Shown: positions 46,328-55,089 of the stretch, piece after piece
Position numbering within the stretch: the first letter of the stretch is position 1
Layout: each line of letters starts with the position of its first letter
The notes under the pieces: model-generated
The model's input: the letters and a program-made list of their open reading frames with translations, nothing else
The model's database searches: none
What the model was told of the DNA's origin: nothing
Assembly (NCBI RefSeq): GCF_900106995.1
Contig: NZ_FNOK01000032.1
Span: 1-64,000, forward strand
DNA length: 64,000 nucleotides
Reading direction: 5' to 3'
Origin: Saccharopolyspora shandongensis
Lineage (GTDB): Bacteria; Actinomycetota; Actinomycetes; Mycobacteriales; Pseudonocardiaceae
Translations under genes and position numbers: made by a program

Positions 46328-47665
46328 TCAGCGGGCGATGCCCTGGACGAAGCCCAGGTCCAGCAGGTCCTGGGGGCGCAACCGCAGGTGACCCGCCAGG
46401 TCCGGCGCCTCCGCCGGATCGCGCTTGAGGATGGCCGCGCTGGATTCGGGCGCGATGACCGCGAAGTAGGCGTCCGCGGTGATCCAGGTCCGCTCCGGCG
46501 CGGCCAGCGCCAGCGCACCGCCCGATCCGCCCTCCCCGATGACCAGCGTGGTCACCGGCACCTGAGCGTCGGCGACCGCGGCGAACACCTCCGCGATGGC
46601 CGGCCCGATGCCGCCGTGCTCGGCCGCCGCGTCGTTGGCCGCGCCCGGGGTGTCCACCAGCGTCAGCACCGGGACGCCGAGCTGGTCGGCGAGCCGGATC
46701 AGCCGGGCCGCGGTGCGGAACCCGGCCGGGGTGTTCGCGGTGCCCGCCTGGGCGGCGAACGCGACCGTTCGCCCGTCGTGGTCGCCGAAGCCGCAGATCA
46801 TCCCGCCGTCCCGGCCGCCGGCGCGGTCACCGCTGATCTCGAAGCGCCGGGTGAAGTAGGCGTCCAGGTACGCCCCGGCGCGCGGCCGGTCCGCCGAGCG
46901 CGCCCGCTGCACTGCCGCCCAGCCCGTGGCGGGCGGCTCGCCACCGGCCAGCGACGCCGGGACAGGGGCCGGTTCCGGCGGCCGCACCAAGCGCTCCGGA
47001 TGCAGCAGCGACACCAGATCCGCCAGCGCACCGGGCAGTTCCGCGTCGTCGACGACCTGGTCCACCTGGCCGTCGGCCAGCTTGCCCTCGGCGTGGAACG
47101 CCTCGCCGGTTTCGGACGCGTCGCGCACCCGGCTTCCGCCGAAGGCGACCGCCGCGCCGGGCGAGGCCAGCACGACGTCGGCCGCGGCCGCCAGCGCCAC
47201 CCACATGCCGCCGGTGGTCGGATCGCGCAGCACCGCGATGTGCGGGATCCGCGCCTGGCGGGTCAGCAGGCAGGCCCGCGCGATCTCCTGCAGCTGGCGC
47301 AGGGCGCAGATCCCCTCCTGCATCCGGCTGCCGCCGGAGGCCACCAGCGAGATCACCGGCAGCCGCAGCTCCCTGGCCTGCTCGAACGCCGCGACGATGC
47401 GCGCCCCGGCCGCCTCCCCGACCGAGCCGCCGAGGTAGGCGAAGTCGAACGCGACGAGCACCGCCTGCCGCTGCCCGACCCAGCCGCGACCGCACAGGAC
47501 CGACTCGTCCGAGCCGGTCCGCGCGGTCGCGCGGGCGCGCTGCTCGTCGTAGCCGGGCCAGCCCAGCGGGCCGTCCGCGGCCGGCGGCCCGGCCGGGGGC
47601 TCGAACTCCTCGAACCCCCGGCTGACCGACTCGACGACCGTGCGAGCCGCGGTGTGCTCAGCCAT
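46328..47665 (-). CDS. single-chain AccD-AccA-type carboxyltransferase
   Basis: A 445-aa fusion. The N-terminal half (about 50-235) is AccD-like (VAFDFAYLGGSVGEAAG, SLVASGGSRMQEG, LRDPTTGGMWVALA). The C-terminal half (about 260-440) is AccA-like (GTANTPAGFRTAARLIRLAD, LVDTPGAA, IGEGGSGGALALAAP). The AccD zinc finger is missing, and no biotin carboxylase or BCCP is adjacent. It overlaps matB by 8 bp, so it acts on malonyl-CoA or a relative. It could be a transcarboxylase/decarboxylase working without the usual ACC partners; that is an inference. Confidence 0.82.
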   Translation of the reverse strand: MAEHTAARTVVESVSRGFEEFEPPAGPPAADGPLGWPGYDEQRARATARTGSDESVLCGRGWVGQRQAVLVAFDFAYLGGSVGEAAGARIVAAFEQARELRLPVISLVASGGSRMQEGICALRQLQEIARACLLTRQARIPHIAVLRDPTTGGMWVALAAAADVVLASPGAAVAFGGSRVRDASETGEAFHAEGKLADGQVDQVVDDAELPGALADLVSLLHPERLVRPPEPAPVPASLAGGEPPATGWAAVQRARSADRPRAGAYLDAYFTRRFEISGDRAGGRDGGMICGFGDHDGRTVAFAAQAGTANTPAGFRTAARLIRLADQLGVPVLTLVDTPGAANDAAAEHGGIGPAIAEVFAAVADAQVPVTTLVIGEGGSGGALALAAPERTWITADAYFAVIAPESSAAILKRDPAEAPDLAGHLRLRPQDLLDLGFVQGIAR

Positions 47666-49106
47666 GCTGCAGTGCCTTCTTCTGCACCTTGCCCATCTCG
47701 TTGCGCGGCAACGCGTCCAGGAACCGCACCTCGCGCGGCCGCTTGTGCGGGGTGAGCAGGCGGGCGACGTGGTCGACCAGCTCCTGCTCGGCGGGCTCCT
47801 GACCGGGCGCGCGCACGATCCAGGCGATGATCCGCTCGCCCAGGTCGGCGTCGGGCTCGCCGGTGACCGCGGCCTCGGCGACCGCCGGGTGCTCCAGCAG
47901 GCAGTTCTCGATCTCGCCCGCGCCGATCTTGTAGCCGCCGCTCTTGATGATGTCGGTGGCCTTGCGGCCGACGATCCGGATGTAGCCGTCCGGCGCGCGG
48001 GTGGCCACGTCGCCGGTGCGGAACCAGCCGTCGGCGAACGCGGCCTCGGTGGCGTCCGGCCGGTTCAGGTAGCCGCTGAACAGGTTCGAGCCGCGCACCA
48101 GGATCTCGCCGACGGTCTCGTCGTCGCTGGCCGTGATCTCGCCGCCCTGCTCGTCGACGAGCTTCAGCTCGACACCGGCGAACGGGCGCCCCACGTAGCC
48201 GGGCCGCCGGTCGCCGTCGGCCCGCACGCCGCAGTTCATGATCGTCTCGCTCATGCCGTAGCGCTCCACGACCCGCTGGCCGGTCAGCCGCTCGATGCGC
48301 TCGTGCTCCACCGCGGGCAGCGCCGCGGAACCGGAGACCAGCAGCCGGGCCTTGCCGACCGAGCGCCCGATCTGCGGGTCGCGCTCGGCGTCCTCGGCCA
48401 GCCGGTGGTACATGGTCGGCACGCCGAACATCATCGTCGCGGGCCCGGCGAGCTCCTCGGCCACGGCGGCGGACGAGAACTTGCCCAGGTGGTGGACCGT
48501 GCCGCCCAGCCGCACCGGGCCGAGCGTGCCGAGGATCAGCCCGTGCACGTGGAACAGGGGCAGCGCGTGCACCAGCACGTCGCGCTCGGTCCACTCCCAG
48601 GCCTCCGCCAGCGCGTCGAGGTTGGCGCGGATCGCGCGGCGCGGCAGCACGACGCCCTTCGGCGGCCCGGTGGTGCCCGACGTGTAAACGATCAGCGCGG
48701 GGTCGTCCTCGTCCGCCTCCGGCGGCAGTTCTCCGCCGCGCACGTCCAGGTCGACCTCGTGCACCGGCACGTCGCCGAGGCCTTCCGGCCGCTGGAAACC
48801 GGGCGGCGCGAACAGCAGATCCGGCCTGCTGTCGCCGAGGATGTGCGCGAGCTCGCGCTCCCCCACCTTCGGGTTGATCGGCACCACCGCGACGCCCGCG
48901 CTCAGGCCGCCGATGACCGCCGCGCAGGTCTCCGGCGACGCCGTCGCCCAGACCGCGATCCGCTTCGCCGTCCCGACGCGCTCTGCGATCCCGGCGGCCA
49001 CCGCCGCCAGCTCCCGGTAGGTCAGCGCCTTCTCGCCGAAGCGCAACGCTTCCTTCTCATCGGGCTTCCGCAACTTGGGGAACAGCACCTGCGCCGCGCC
49101 GGCCAT
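47658..49106 (-). CDS. matB: malonyl-CoA synthetase (MatB-like)
   Basis: A 482-aa AMP-forming ligase close in length to Streptomyces MatB (about 485). IVYTSGTTGPPKGVVLPRRAI near 150, HALPLFHVHGL near 190, RYGMSETIMN near 285, GWFRTGDVATRAPDG near 370, and GRKATDIIKSGGYKIGAGEIE near 390 agree with MatB, which makes malonyl- or methylmalonyl-CoA from the free acids. The ATG at 49106 has GGAGGTGGTC upstream. It forms an operon with the carboxyltransferase and is divergent from a FadR-type regulator, as in malonate (mat) loci. Confidence 0.82.
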   Translation of the reverse strand: MAGAAQVLFPKLRKPDEKEALRFGEKALTYRELAAVAAGIAERVGTAKRIAVWATASPETCAAVIGGLSAGVAVVPINPKVGERELAHILGDSRPDLLFAPPGFQRPEGLGDVPVHEVDLDVRGGELPPEADEDDPALIVYTSGTTGPPKGVVLPRRAIRANLDALAEAWEWTERDVLVHALPLFHVHGLILGTLGPVRLGGTVHHLGKFSSAAVAEELAGPATMMFGVPTMYHRLAEDAERDPQIGRSVGKARLLVSGSAALPAVEHERIERLTGQRVVERYGMSETIMNCGVRADGDRRPGYVGRPFAGVELKLVDEQGGEITASDDETVGEILVRGSNLFSGYLNRPDATEAAFADGWFRTGDVATRAPDGYIRIVGRKATDIIKSGGYKIGAGEIENCLLEHPAVAEAAVTGEPDADLGERIIAWIVRAPGQEPAEQELVDHVARLLTPHKRPREVRFLDALPRNEMGKVQKKALQHG

Positions 49107-49243
49107 GACCACCTCCACGATCCTGAATGTCCCGCCCGCGAACCCGCGATGCCCGGCGAGCCGGCAGTGGTCCACTGGCTCGACCACTTTTGCGCCGTTC
49201 CGGACACCTCGTCAAGTGAGTGTGGCAAAATTGGCTCATCCAC

Positions 49244-49259
49244 TAGACCACATGGTCGG
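49244..49259. promoter_or_regulatory. possible operator between matB and the FadR-type regulator
   Basis: GACCACATGGTC at 49246-49257 is a perfect 12-bp palindrome, extended loosely by TA and GG. It lies between the divergent matB and GntR genes, 43 bp from the latter. MatR-type regulators act at such places; identity is inferred. Confidence 0.5.
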
Positions 49260-49299
49260 TGTTAGCCTGATCACCATCCGTCCGGCCTGGAGGAACCCG

Positions 49300-50025
49300 G
49301 TGTCCGAAGCCCTGCGACCGCTCGCCCGCCCGCGCCTGTACGAGCAGGTAGTGCAGCGGCTGCGGGAGCACGTGGCGGATTCCGGCCTGCGCGTCGGCGA
49401 CCGGCTTCCGCCGGAGCGGGAGCTCGCGGAGCGCCTCGGCGTCAGCCGCGCGTCGGTCAAGCAGGCGATCGTGGTGCTGGAGGTGCAGGGCCTCGTCGAG
49501 GTCCGCCACGGCGGCGGCACCTACCTGCGCCGCGAGTCGCTGGACGTGGAGCCCGTCGCCGAGCTCGTGGCGCGCAAGCGCCGCCTGCCGGACGTCCTGG
49601 ACGCGCGCGAAGCGCTGGAGACCAAGCTCGCGGAGCTGGCCGCGCAGCGGCGCACGGACGCCGACCTCGCGGAGATCGATGCGGCGCTGGCGGCCATGCG
49701 CCGCGAGATCGCCGAAGGCGGGCTCGGCGGCGAAGGCGACCGCCGGTTCCACGCCGCGATCACCGCCGCCGCGCACAGCTCGTTGCTGGCCGACTTCATG
49801 CGCACCATCGCGACCGAGATCGCGGAGAGCCGCCAGGAGTCGCTGCGCCAGCCCAACCGGCCGGGCAAGTCGCTGGCCCAGCACGAACGCATCGCCGAAG
49901 CGATCCGGGAGGGCAACCCGCGCGCGGCGGTCACGGCCATGCGCCGCCACCTCCAGACGGTGAGCCGGGTCCGCCTCCTCGCCTGGGACCCCGACGCCGA
50001 CCCCACCCGCGCCGACGAGGCCTGA
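49300..50025 (+). CDS. GntR/FadR-family regulator (MatR-like)
   Basis: A 241-aa regulator. The winged helix (about 8-75) has LYEQVVQRLREHVADSGLRVGDRLPPERELAERLGVSRASVKQAI, then the FCD-type helical domain (about 85-225) with DAREALETKLAELAA. FHAAITAAAHSSLL and HERIAEAI hold possible metal/ligand residues. The GTG at 49300 has GGAGGA 6 nt upstream. As the divergent neighbour of matB it probably senses malonate or an acyl-CoA. Two palindromic repeats follow its stop. Confidence 0.86.
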   Translation: MSEALRPLARPRLYEQVVQRLREHVADSGLRVGDRLPPERELAERLGVSRASVKQAIVVLEVQGLVEVRHGGGTYLRRESLDVEPVAELVARKRRLPDVLDAREALETKLAELAAQRRTDADLAEIDAALAAMRREIAEGGLGGEGDRRFHAAITAAAHSSLLADFMRTIATEIAESRQESLRQPNRPGKSLAQHERIAEAIREGNPRAAVTAMRRHLQTVSRVRLLAWDPDADPTRADEA

Positions 50026-50072
50026 CGACACACCCGGCCGAACTCGGCTCCCGCGCCGATCGGGTGATCACG

Positions 50073-50133
50073 CCGTTTTCGCGCGAAAACGGTGTCCGCC
50101 AGGCGTGGGAAGCGCCGTTTTCGCGCGAAAACG
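50073..50133. repeat. paired palindrome element, locus 1
   Basis: Two palindromes, CCGTTTTCGCGCGAAAACGG at 50073-50092 and CGTTTTCGCGCGAAAACG at 50116-50133, have centres 42 bp apart. The linker has CGTGGGAA. It is the first of three composite copies (others at 53031 and 60729). It lies 47 bp past the GntR stop. Confidence 0.9.
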
Positions 50134-50336
50134 CCGCGCCGACACCCGAGCAGCGGCGCCGAACCGCGAGCCCCGAGGTCGGCAGCGGTGCCCCTCATTC
50201 AGCCGAACCGCCCGGTTGGGCTGTGGTCCGTTCGGGTCGGTAGGCTCGGGCGGGCCTGTTTCCGCAGCTACGGAGCATTCGACTTGATCCACCACCCGGT
50301 TTCGCAGCACGGGCCTGCCGTCGGCCGGGTGATCGG
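50134..50336. other. rest of a 311-bp gene-free gap
   Basis: After the paired palindrome no gene is seen up to the VTT membrane protein. The promoter of that gene must lie here; no clear motif was identified. Confidence 0.4.
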
Positions 50337-50831
50337 ATGATCGGGTGGCTGCTGGCCACCGCGGGCACCGCCGCGCTCGGCAGCGTGTTCCCGCTGGTCA
50401 ACATCGAGCTCTACCTGCTCGGCGTGGTCTCCACCGTGGACGGCGTCCCCTGGTGGGCGTTCGGGCTGGCCGCGGCCGTCGGCCAGGTTGCCGGGAAGAC
50501 GCTGTTCTACCTGGCGGGCAAGGGCGGCTTCGCGCTCGGCGAGCGGTTGCGCAAGCGCGTCGAGGCCAAGCGGAAGGGCCGGTGGGCCGGCTGGTTCGAG
50601 AAGTTCCACCAGCGGACCGAGGAGCGCCCGTGGTGGGGCCTGGGCGTGCTGTGCCTCAGCGCTGTTCCCGGCATCCCGCCCTACAGCCTGATGTGCTTCC
50701 TCTCCGGCGCGGCCGGGATCCCGCTGGTGGGTTTCCTGCTCGCGAGCCTCGTCGGCCGGTCGGCGCACTTCCTGATCGTCGCCGGCGCGCCGGAGCTGCT
50801 GCACTGGCTGCCCACCGCGCTGGGCTCGTAG
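50337..50831 (+). CDS. small VTT-domain (YqaA/DedA-like) membrane protein
   Basis: A 164-aa membrane protein with about four helices (5-30, 40-60, 98-120, 125-145). VVSTVDGVPWWAFGLAAAVGQVAGKTLFYLAGKG and LSAVPGIPPYSLMCFLSGAAGIP follow the SNARE-associated/VTT pattern with G-x-P motifs, as in DedA relatives. DedA-like proteins have been implicated as lipid or undecaprenyl-phosphate flippases; its own role is unknown. The ATG at 50337 overlaps a TGA-ATG-like junction and has no strong ribosome site. Confidence 0.72.
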   Translation: MIGWLLATAGTAALGSVFPLVNIELYLLGVVSTVDGVPWWAFGLAAAVGQVAGKTLFYLAGKGGFALGERLRKRVEAKRKGRWAGWFEKFHQRTEERPWWGLGVLCLSAVPGIPPYSLMCFLSGAAGIPLVGFLLASLVGRSAHFLIVAGAPELLHWLPTALGS

Positions 50832-50902
50832 CCGGCGAATACCGGTCCGGGCGGCCGGGAACCCCCTGGGCGGTTAGCCGACATCGAGGGGAGCCAGCCG
50901 CA

Positions 50903-53014
50903 ATGGGCACGGATGGGCACGATGCCAAGCAACGACAGCTCGACCAGGTCCGCCAGGACCTGGTCGACACCGAACTGACCACCCAGCAGGGCGTGCGCGT
51001 CGACCACACCGACGATGCGCTGAGCGCCGGTGAACGCGGCCCGACGCTGCTGGAGGACTTCCAGGCCCGCGAGAAGATCACCCACTTCGACCACGAGCGG
51101 ATCCCGGAGCGCGTGGTGCACGCACGCGGTGCCGGCGCCTACGGGCACTTCCAGCCCTACGCCGACAACGGCCTCGCCGACGTCACCACCGCGCGGTTTC
51201 TGACCGATCCGGACCGGCGCACCCCGGTCTTCGTGCGGTTCTCCACCGTCGCGGGCTCGCGCGGCTCCGCCGACACGGTGCGGGACGTGCGCGGTTTCGC
51301 CACGAAGTTCTACACCGACGAGGGCAACTACGACCTCGTCGGCAACAACATGCCGGTGTTCTTCATCCAGGACGGCATCAAGTTCCCCGACTTCGTGCAC
51401 GCGGTGAAACCCGAGCCGGACAACGAGATGCCGCAGGCCGCCTCGGCGCACGACACGTTCTGGGACTTCGTCGGGCTGCAGCCGGAAACCCTGCACATGA
51501 TCATGTGGCTGATGTCCGATCGCGCGCTACCGCGCAGCTACCGGATGATGCAGGGCTTCGGGGTGCACACCTTCCGGCTGGTCGACGCGCAGGGCCGCGG
51601 GACGTTCGTGAAGTTCCACTGGAAACCGCTGCTGGGCAGCCATTCGCTGGTGTGGGACGAGTGCCAGAAGATCGCCGGCAAGGACCCCGACTACAACCGC
51701 CGCGACCTGTGGGAGTCGATCGAGGCCGGGCAGTTCCCGGAGTACGAGCTGGGCGTGCAGCTGGTCGAGGAGTCCCGGGAGTTCGACTTCGACTTCGACC
51801 TGCTGGACGCCACCAAGATCATCCCGGAGGAGGTCGTGCCGGTGCGGCCGGTGGGCAAGATGGCGCTGGACCGCAACCCGGACAACTTCTTCGCCGAGAC
51901 CGAGCAGGTCGCCTTCCACACCGCCAACGTGGTGCCGGGCATCGACTTCACCAACGACCCGCTGCTGCAGGCCCGCAACTTCTCGTACCTGGACACCCAG
52001 CTGATCCGGCTGGGCGGCCCGAACTTCGCGCAGCTGCCGGTGAACCGCCCGGTGGCCGAGGTCGCCAACAACCAGCGGGACGGCTACGGCCAGCAGCGCA
52101 TCCACAGAGGACGGACCAGCTACTTCAAGAACAGCCTCGGCGGCGGCTGCCCGGCGCTGGCCGACGAGGGCGCCTTCACGCACTACCAGGAGAAGGTCGA
52201 GGGGCACAAGATCCGCAAGCGCAGCGAGAGCTTCAAGGACTTCTACGGCCAGGCCACGCTGTTCTGGAACAGCATGGCGCCCTGGGAGAAGGAGCACATC
52301 GTCGCGGCGTTCCGCTTCGAGCTCGGCAAGGTCGACCACCAGCACGTCCGAGAGGCCGTGGTGCAGCAGATCGAGCAGATCGACCACGAGCTGGCCGTGG
52401 CGGTGGCCGAAGGCGTCGGGGTGGCGGCCCCGAGCGGCGGCACGCCCAACCACGGCCGCAGCTCCCCCGCGCTGAGCCTGGTGAACCAGGGCGCCGACAC
52501 GATCGCGACCCGCCGCGTCGCGGTGCTGGTCGCCGACGGCGTGGACGCCACCGAGGTCGCGCAGATCCGGCGCGAGCTGTCCGAGCGCGGGGCTATGGCG
52601 GAGGTCCTCGGCCTGCGCGACGGCGACATCCGCAGCGCCGACGGCGACGAGGTCTCGGTCGACCGCGCGATGAACACGATGGGCTCGGTGCTCTACGACG
52701 GCGTGATCGTGCCGGGCGGCGCGGAAAGCGTCCGGGAGCTTTCCGGCGACGGGTTCGCCGTGCACTTCGTGGCCGAGGCGTACAAGCACAACAAGCCGGT
52801 GGCGGCCAGCGACGAGGGCATGGAACTGCTGCAACGGGCCGGGGTCGCGGAGGCCCGCAAGCCCACCGGCACCGACGGCGTGGTCACCGAGCTCGGCGTG
52901 GTCACCGCCGCGCACACCGGGGGCGCGCTGCCCGAGGGGTTCATCGCCGAGTTCGCCGCGGCTCTCGGCAAGCACCGTGTGTGGGAACGGGACACCTCCT
53001 CGGTGCCCGCCTGA
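50903..53014 (+). CDS. katE: large-subunit catalase, HPII type
   Basis: A 703-aa clade 2 catalase that decomposes H2O2. The essential His is in RVVHARGAGAYGHF near residue 74 and Asn in NMPVFFIQDG near 150. The haem Tyr is in ARNFSYLDTQLIRLGGPNF near 360, matching RxFxYxDTQ. The C-terminal part (from about 530: TRRVAVLVADGVD) is the DJ-1/PfpI-like flavodoxin domain of large catalases. The ATG at 50903 follows GAGGGGAG. Length and domains agree with E. coli HPII. Confidence 0.93.
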   Translation: MGTDGHDAKQRQLDQVRQDLVDTELTTQQGVRVDHTDDALSAGERGPTLLEDFQAREKITHFDHERIPERVVHARGAGAYGHFQPYADNGLADVTTARFLTDPDRRTPVFVRFSTVAGSRGSADTVRDVRGFATKFYTDEGNYDLVGNNMPVFFIQDGIKFPDFVHAVKPEPDNEMPQAASAHDTFWDFVGLQPETLHMIMWLMSDRALPRSYRMMQGFGVHTFRLVDAQGRGTFVKFHWKPLLGSHSLVWDECQKIAGKDPDYNRRDLWESIEAGQFPEYELGVQLVEESREFDFDFDLLDATKIIPEEVVPVRPVGKMALDRNPDNFFAETEQVAFHTANVVPGIDFTNDPLLQARNFSYLDTQLIRLGGPNFAQLPVNRPVAEVANNQRDGYGQQRIHRGRTSYFKNSLGGGCPALADEGAFTHYQEKVEGHKIRKRSESFKDFYGQATLFWNSMAPWEKEHIVAAFRFELGKVDHQHVREAVVQQIEQIDHELAVAVAEGVGVAAPSGGTPNHGRSSPALSLVNQGADTIATRRVAVLVADGVDATEVAQIRRELSERGAMAEVLGLRDGDIRSADGDEVSVDRAMNTMGSVLYDGVIVPGGAESVRELSGDGFAVHFVAEAYKHNKPVAASDEGMELLQRAGVAEARKPTGTDGVVTELGVVTAAHTGGALPEGFIAEFAAALGKHRVWERDTSSVPA

Positions 53015-53030
53015 TCGGCACCGGGCGTGT

Positions 53031-53102
53031 CGGGCGCCGTTTTCGCGCGAAAAACGGCGCCCGGCACGCGTGAGGAACGGCGATTTCGCGCGAAATCGCC
53101 GT
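53031..53102. repeat. paired palindrome element, locus 2
   Basis: The first palindrome (53031-53063) has the core TTTTCGCGCGAAAAA with GGGCGCCG/CGGCGCCC arms and one extra A. The second (53077-53102) is perfect over 26 bp around ATTTCGCGCGAAAT. Centres are about 42 bp apart and the linker has CACGCGTGAGGAA. It lies 17 bp past the katE stop. Confidence 0.9.
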
Positions 53103-53222
53103 CTGGTTCCTCCCGGTTCGTGCCGGTTTCAGATCGGTGTTGATAACTTTTCGTGCTCTCGTCGGTACTCATAGCGATTGTTCGCTGGGCGTTGGCGCGG
53201 GAGTCATCTACCGTGCCTGCCT

Positions 53223-54671
53223 GTGAGCGTCTTTCGAACAATGCCAGTCGAGGACGTCCTGACCCGCGGCGAGCGCAGCGGTCTCATCCGCCGGCTCACC
53301 GGCCGCGACCTGGTCGGATTCGGCATCGGCATCATCATCGGCACCGGCGTCTTCACCCTGGCCGGGATCGAGGCCAAGGAGCACGCCGGACCCTCGGTGG
53401 TGCTGTCGTTCGTGGTCGGCGGCATCGTCGCGGCGCTCGCCGCGCTCGCGTACGCCGAGCTCGCGTCGGCGGTGCCGACCGCCGGCAGCGCCTACACCTA
53501 CGGCTACGCCACGCTGGGCGAGCTGTTCGCCTGGATCATCGGCTGGGACCTGCTGCTGGAGTTCGCGCTCGGCGCGGCGGTGGTCTCGCGCAGCTGGTCG
53601 GGCTACGTCTCGAACCTCCTCGGCCTGCCGCCGCAGTGGTTCGGCGAGGACGCCACGGTGAACGTCGGCGCGATACTGATCATCGCGATCCTCACCGTCA
53701 TCGCGGTGATCGGCATCCGCGAATCGTCGTGGGTGACCAACGCGCTGGTCGTGGTCAAGGTCGCGGTGTGCGTGCTGGTGATCGTCGCGGGGCTGTTCTT
53801 CTTCAACGGCGCCAACCTCACCCCGTTCATCCCGCCGGCCCAGCCTGCGCCGGAAACCGCGAGCGGGCTGGAACAGCCGCTGCTGCAGGCGGCGCTGGGC
53901 ATGGAGCAGTCGATGTACGGCATCGGCGGCATGTTCACCGCGGCGGCGATCGTGTTCTTCGCCTACACCGGCTTCGAGGCGCTGGCCAACCTCGGCGAGG
54001 AGACCAAGCGCCCCAAGCGCGACCTGCCCGTCGGGCTGCTGGGCAGCCTGATCGTGTGCACCGTGCTGTACGTGGCGGTCGCGATCGTGCTCACCGCGAT
54101 GATCGACTACCGGCAGATCGACGAGGCTGCCCCGCTGGCGGCGGCGTTCCAGTCCGTCGGCCAGCCGTGGGTGGCGGCGCTGATCGCGCTGGGCGCGGTG
54201 ACCGGGCTGACGTCGGTGATGATGGTCGAGCTGGTCACGATCGGACGCATCGGCTTCGCGATGAGCCGCGACGGCCTGCTGCCGCCGAAGCTCTCGCAGG
54301 TGCACCCGAAGTGGGGCACGCCGCACCGGATGACCATCGGCGGCGCGGTGGCGATCATGCTGATGGCGGGGTTCATCCCGATCTCGGAGCTGGCCGACAT
54401 GGTCAGCATCGGCGCGCTGTCCGGCTTCGTCATCGTCTCGATCGCGGTGCCGGTGCTGCGCCGCCGCAAGCCGGACCTGCCCCGCCCGTTCAAGATGCCG
54501 CTGTCGCCGGCGCTGCCGATCATCTCGGCGCTGGCGTGCCTGTACCTGATGTCCAACCTGGACCTGATCACCTGGCTGCGCTTCGGGGCCTGGCTGGTCC
54601 TGGGGCTGGCGATCTACTTCCTCTACGGCCACCGCCACGCCCGCCTCGCGAACCCGACCCGTACGAAGTGA
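53223..54671 (+). CDS. APC-family amino acid permease
   Basis: A 482-aa transporter with about 12 helices. LTGRDLVGFGIGIIIGTGVFTLAGIEAKEHAG near 25-55 is the APC/CAT-type helix 1 motif GxIIGTGIF. FFAYTGFEALANLGEETKRPKRDLP near 240 is the conserved helix 6 region. It resembles YfnA/cationic amino acid transporters. The GTG at 53223 may be leaderless, 8 nt after a TACCGT -10; an ATG at 53241 is the alternative. It converges with the small gene at 54732. Confidence 0.88.
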   Translation: MSVFRTMPVEDVLTRGERSGLIRRLTGRDLVGFGIGIIIGTGVFTLAGIEAKEHAGPSVVLSFVVGGIVAALAALAYAELASAVPTAGSAYTYGYATLGELFAWIIGWDLLLEFALGAAVVSRSWSGYVSNLLGLPPQWFGEDATVNVGAILIIAILTVIAVIGIRESSWVTNALVVVKVAVCVLVIVAGLFFFNGANLTPFIPPAQPAPETASGLEQPLLQAALGMEQSMYGIGGMFTAAAIVFFAYTGFEALANLGEETKRPKRDLPVGLLGSLIVCTVLYVAVAIVLTAMIDYRQIDEAAPLAAAFQSVGQPWVAALIALGAVTGLTSVMMVELVTIGRIGFAMSRDGLLPPKLSQVHPKWGTPHRMTIGGAVAIMLMAGFIPISELADMVSIGALSGFVIVSIAVPVLRRRKPDLPRPFKMPLSPALPIISALACLYLMSNLDLITWLRFGAWLVLGLAIYFLYGHRHARLANPTRTK

Positions 54672-54720
54672 AGGGCGCCTTCGCCCGGCACCACAGGCCA
54701 AGACGCCCTTCACCACTTCG
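54664..54720. terminator. long bidirectional hairpin
   Basis: CGAAGTG-AAGGGCG at 54664-54677 can pair with CGCCCTT-CAC-CACTTCG at 54704-54720. The stem overlaps the permease stop and lies before the stop of the convergent small gene, so it may end both transcripts. Confidence 0.7.
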
Positions 54721-54731
54721 AACGGCGCGCT

Positions 54732-54944
54732 TCAGGCCGCGGTGAGCTCGGCGATGGCCTTCGTGCCGAGCGAGATCAGCGCGGCGAGGCTCTCCCGGCC
54801 GATGCTGAGGACGTACTCGCTGTTCCGTCCACAGTAGAGAACCACGAGATCGTTGTGCCGATCGATCTCGTACCGCATCGGCACCTCGTCCTCCATCTCC
54901 ACGAACGAGTCGATGGACATACCGGAGTAGTGCAACAGGGCCAT
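54732..54944 (-). CDS. small protein divergent from XRE regulator
   Basis: A 70-aa acidic protein: ATG at 54944, then ALLHYSGMSIDSFVEMEDEVPMRYEIDRHNDLVVLYCGRNSEYVLSIGRESLAALISLGTKAIAEL. GGAAGG and GGGAG precede the start. A small protein divergent from an XRE/DUF5753 plus DUF397 pair recurs in Pseudonocardiaceae, as far as I recall. Its function is unknown; it could be a partner or target of the XRE regulator. Confidence 0.65.
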   Translation of the reverse strand: MALLHYSGMSIDSFVEMEDEVPMRYEIDRHNDLVVLYCGRNSEYVLSIGRESLAALISLGTKAIAELTAA

Positions 54945-55005
54945 GCTCCCGACCTTCCTCAGTGGACGACTAGGGTGACTGCTTGCAACCAGACCGTCGC
55001 CAAGC

Positions 55006-55050
55006 GCGACCGTCGCGTTTAAGGTTAGGGCGACAGTCGCGTTTAGGTTA
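55006..55050. promoter_or_regulatory. direct-repeat operator for XRE/DUF5753
   Basis: Two direct repeats (55006-55027 and 55030-55050) share GCGACnGTCGCGTTTA and GGTTA; each holds the inverted GCGAC/GTCGC. They are 40 bp upstream of the XRE start and overlap a TAGGTT -10. A partial third unit is at about 54991. Binding by the XRE protein is inferred. Confidence 0.65.
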
Positions 55051-55089
55051 TGTCCCTGATCGGGTATTTCGAGATCGTGGAGGTCGTCG

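Noticed and set aside
50073..50133. Paired palindromes as plain terminators only
   Set aside because: They could end transcription, but the repeated fixed spacing of two palindromes at three loci is not explained by that alone, so they are listed as repeats.
50345..53014. One open frame joining upstream sequence to the catalase as a larger protein
   Set aside because: The upstream part is a shifted frame of the VTT membrane protein; the catalase has its own ribosome site and ATG at 50903.
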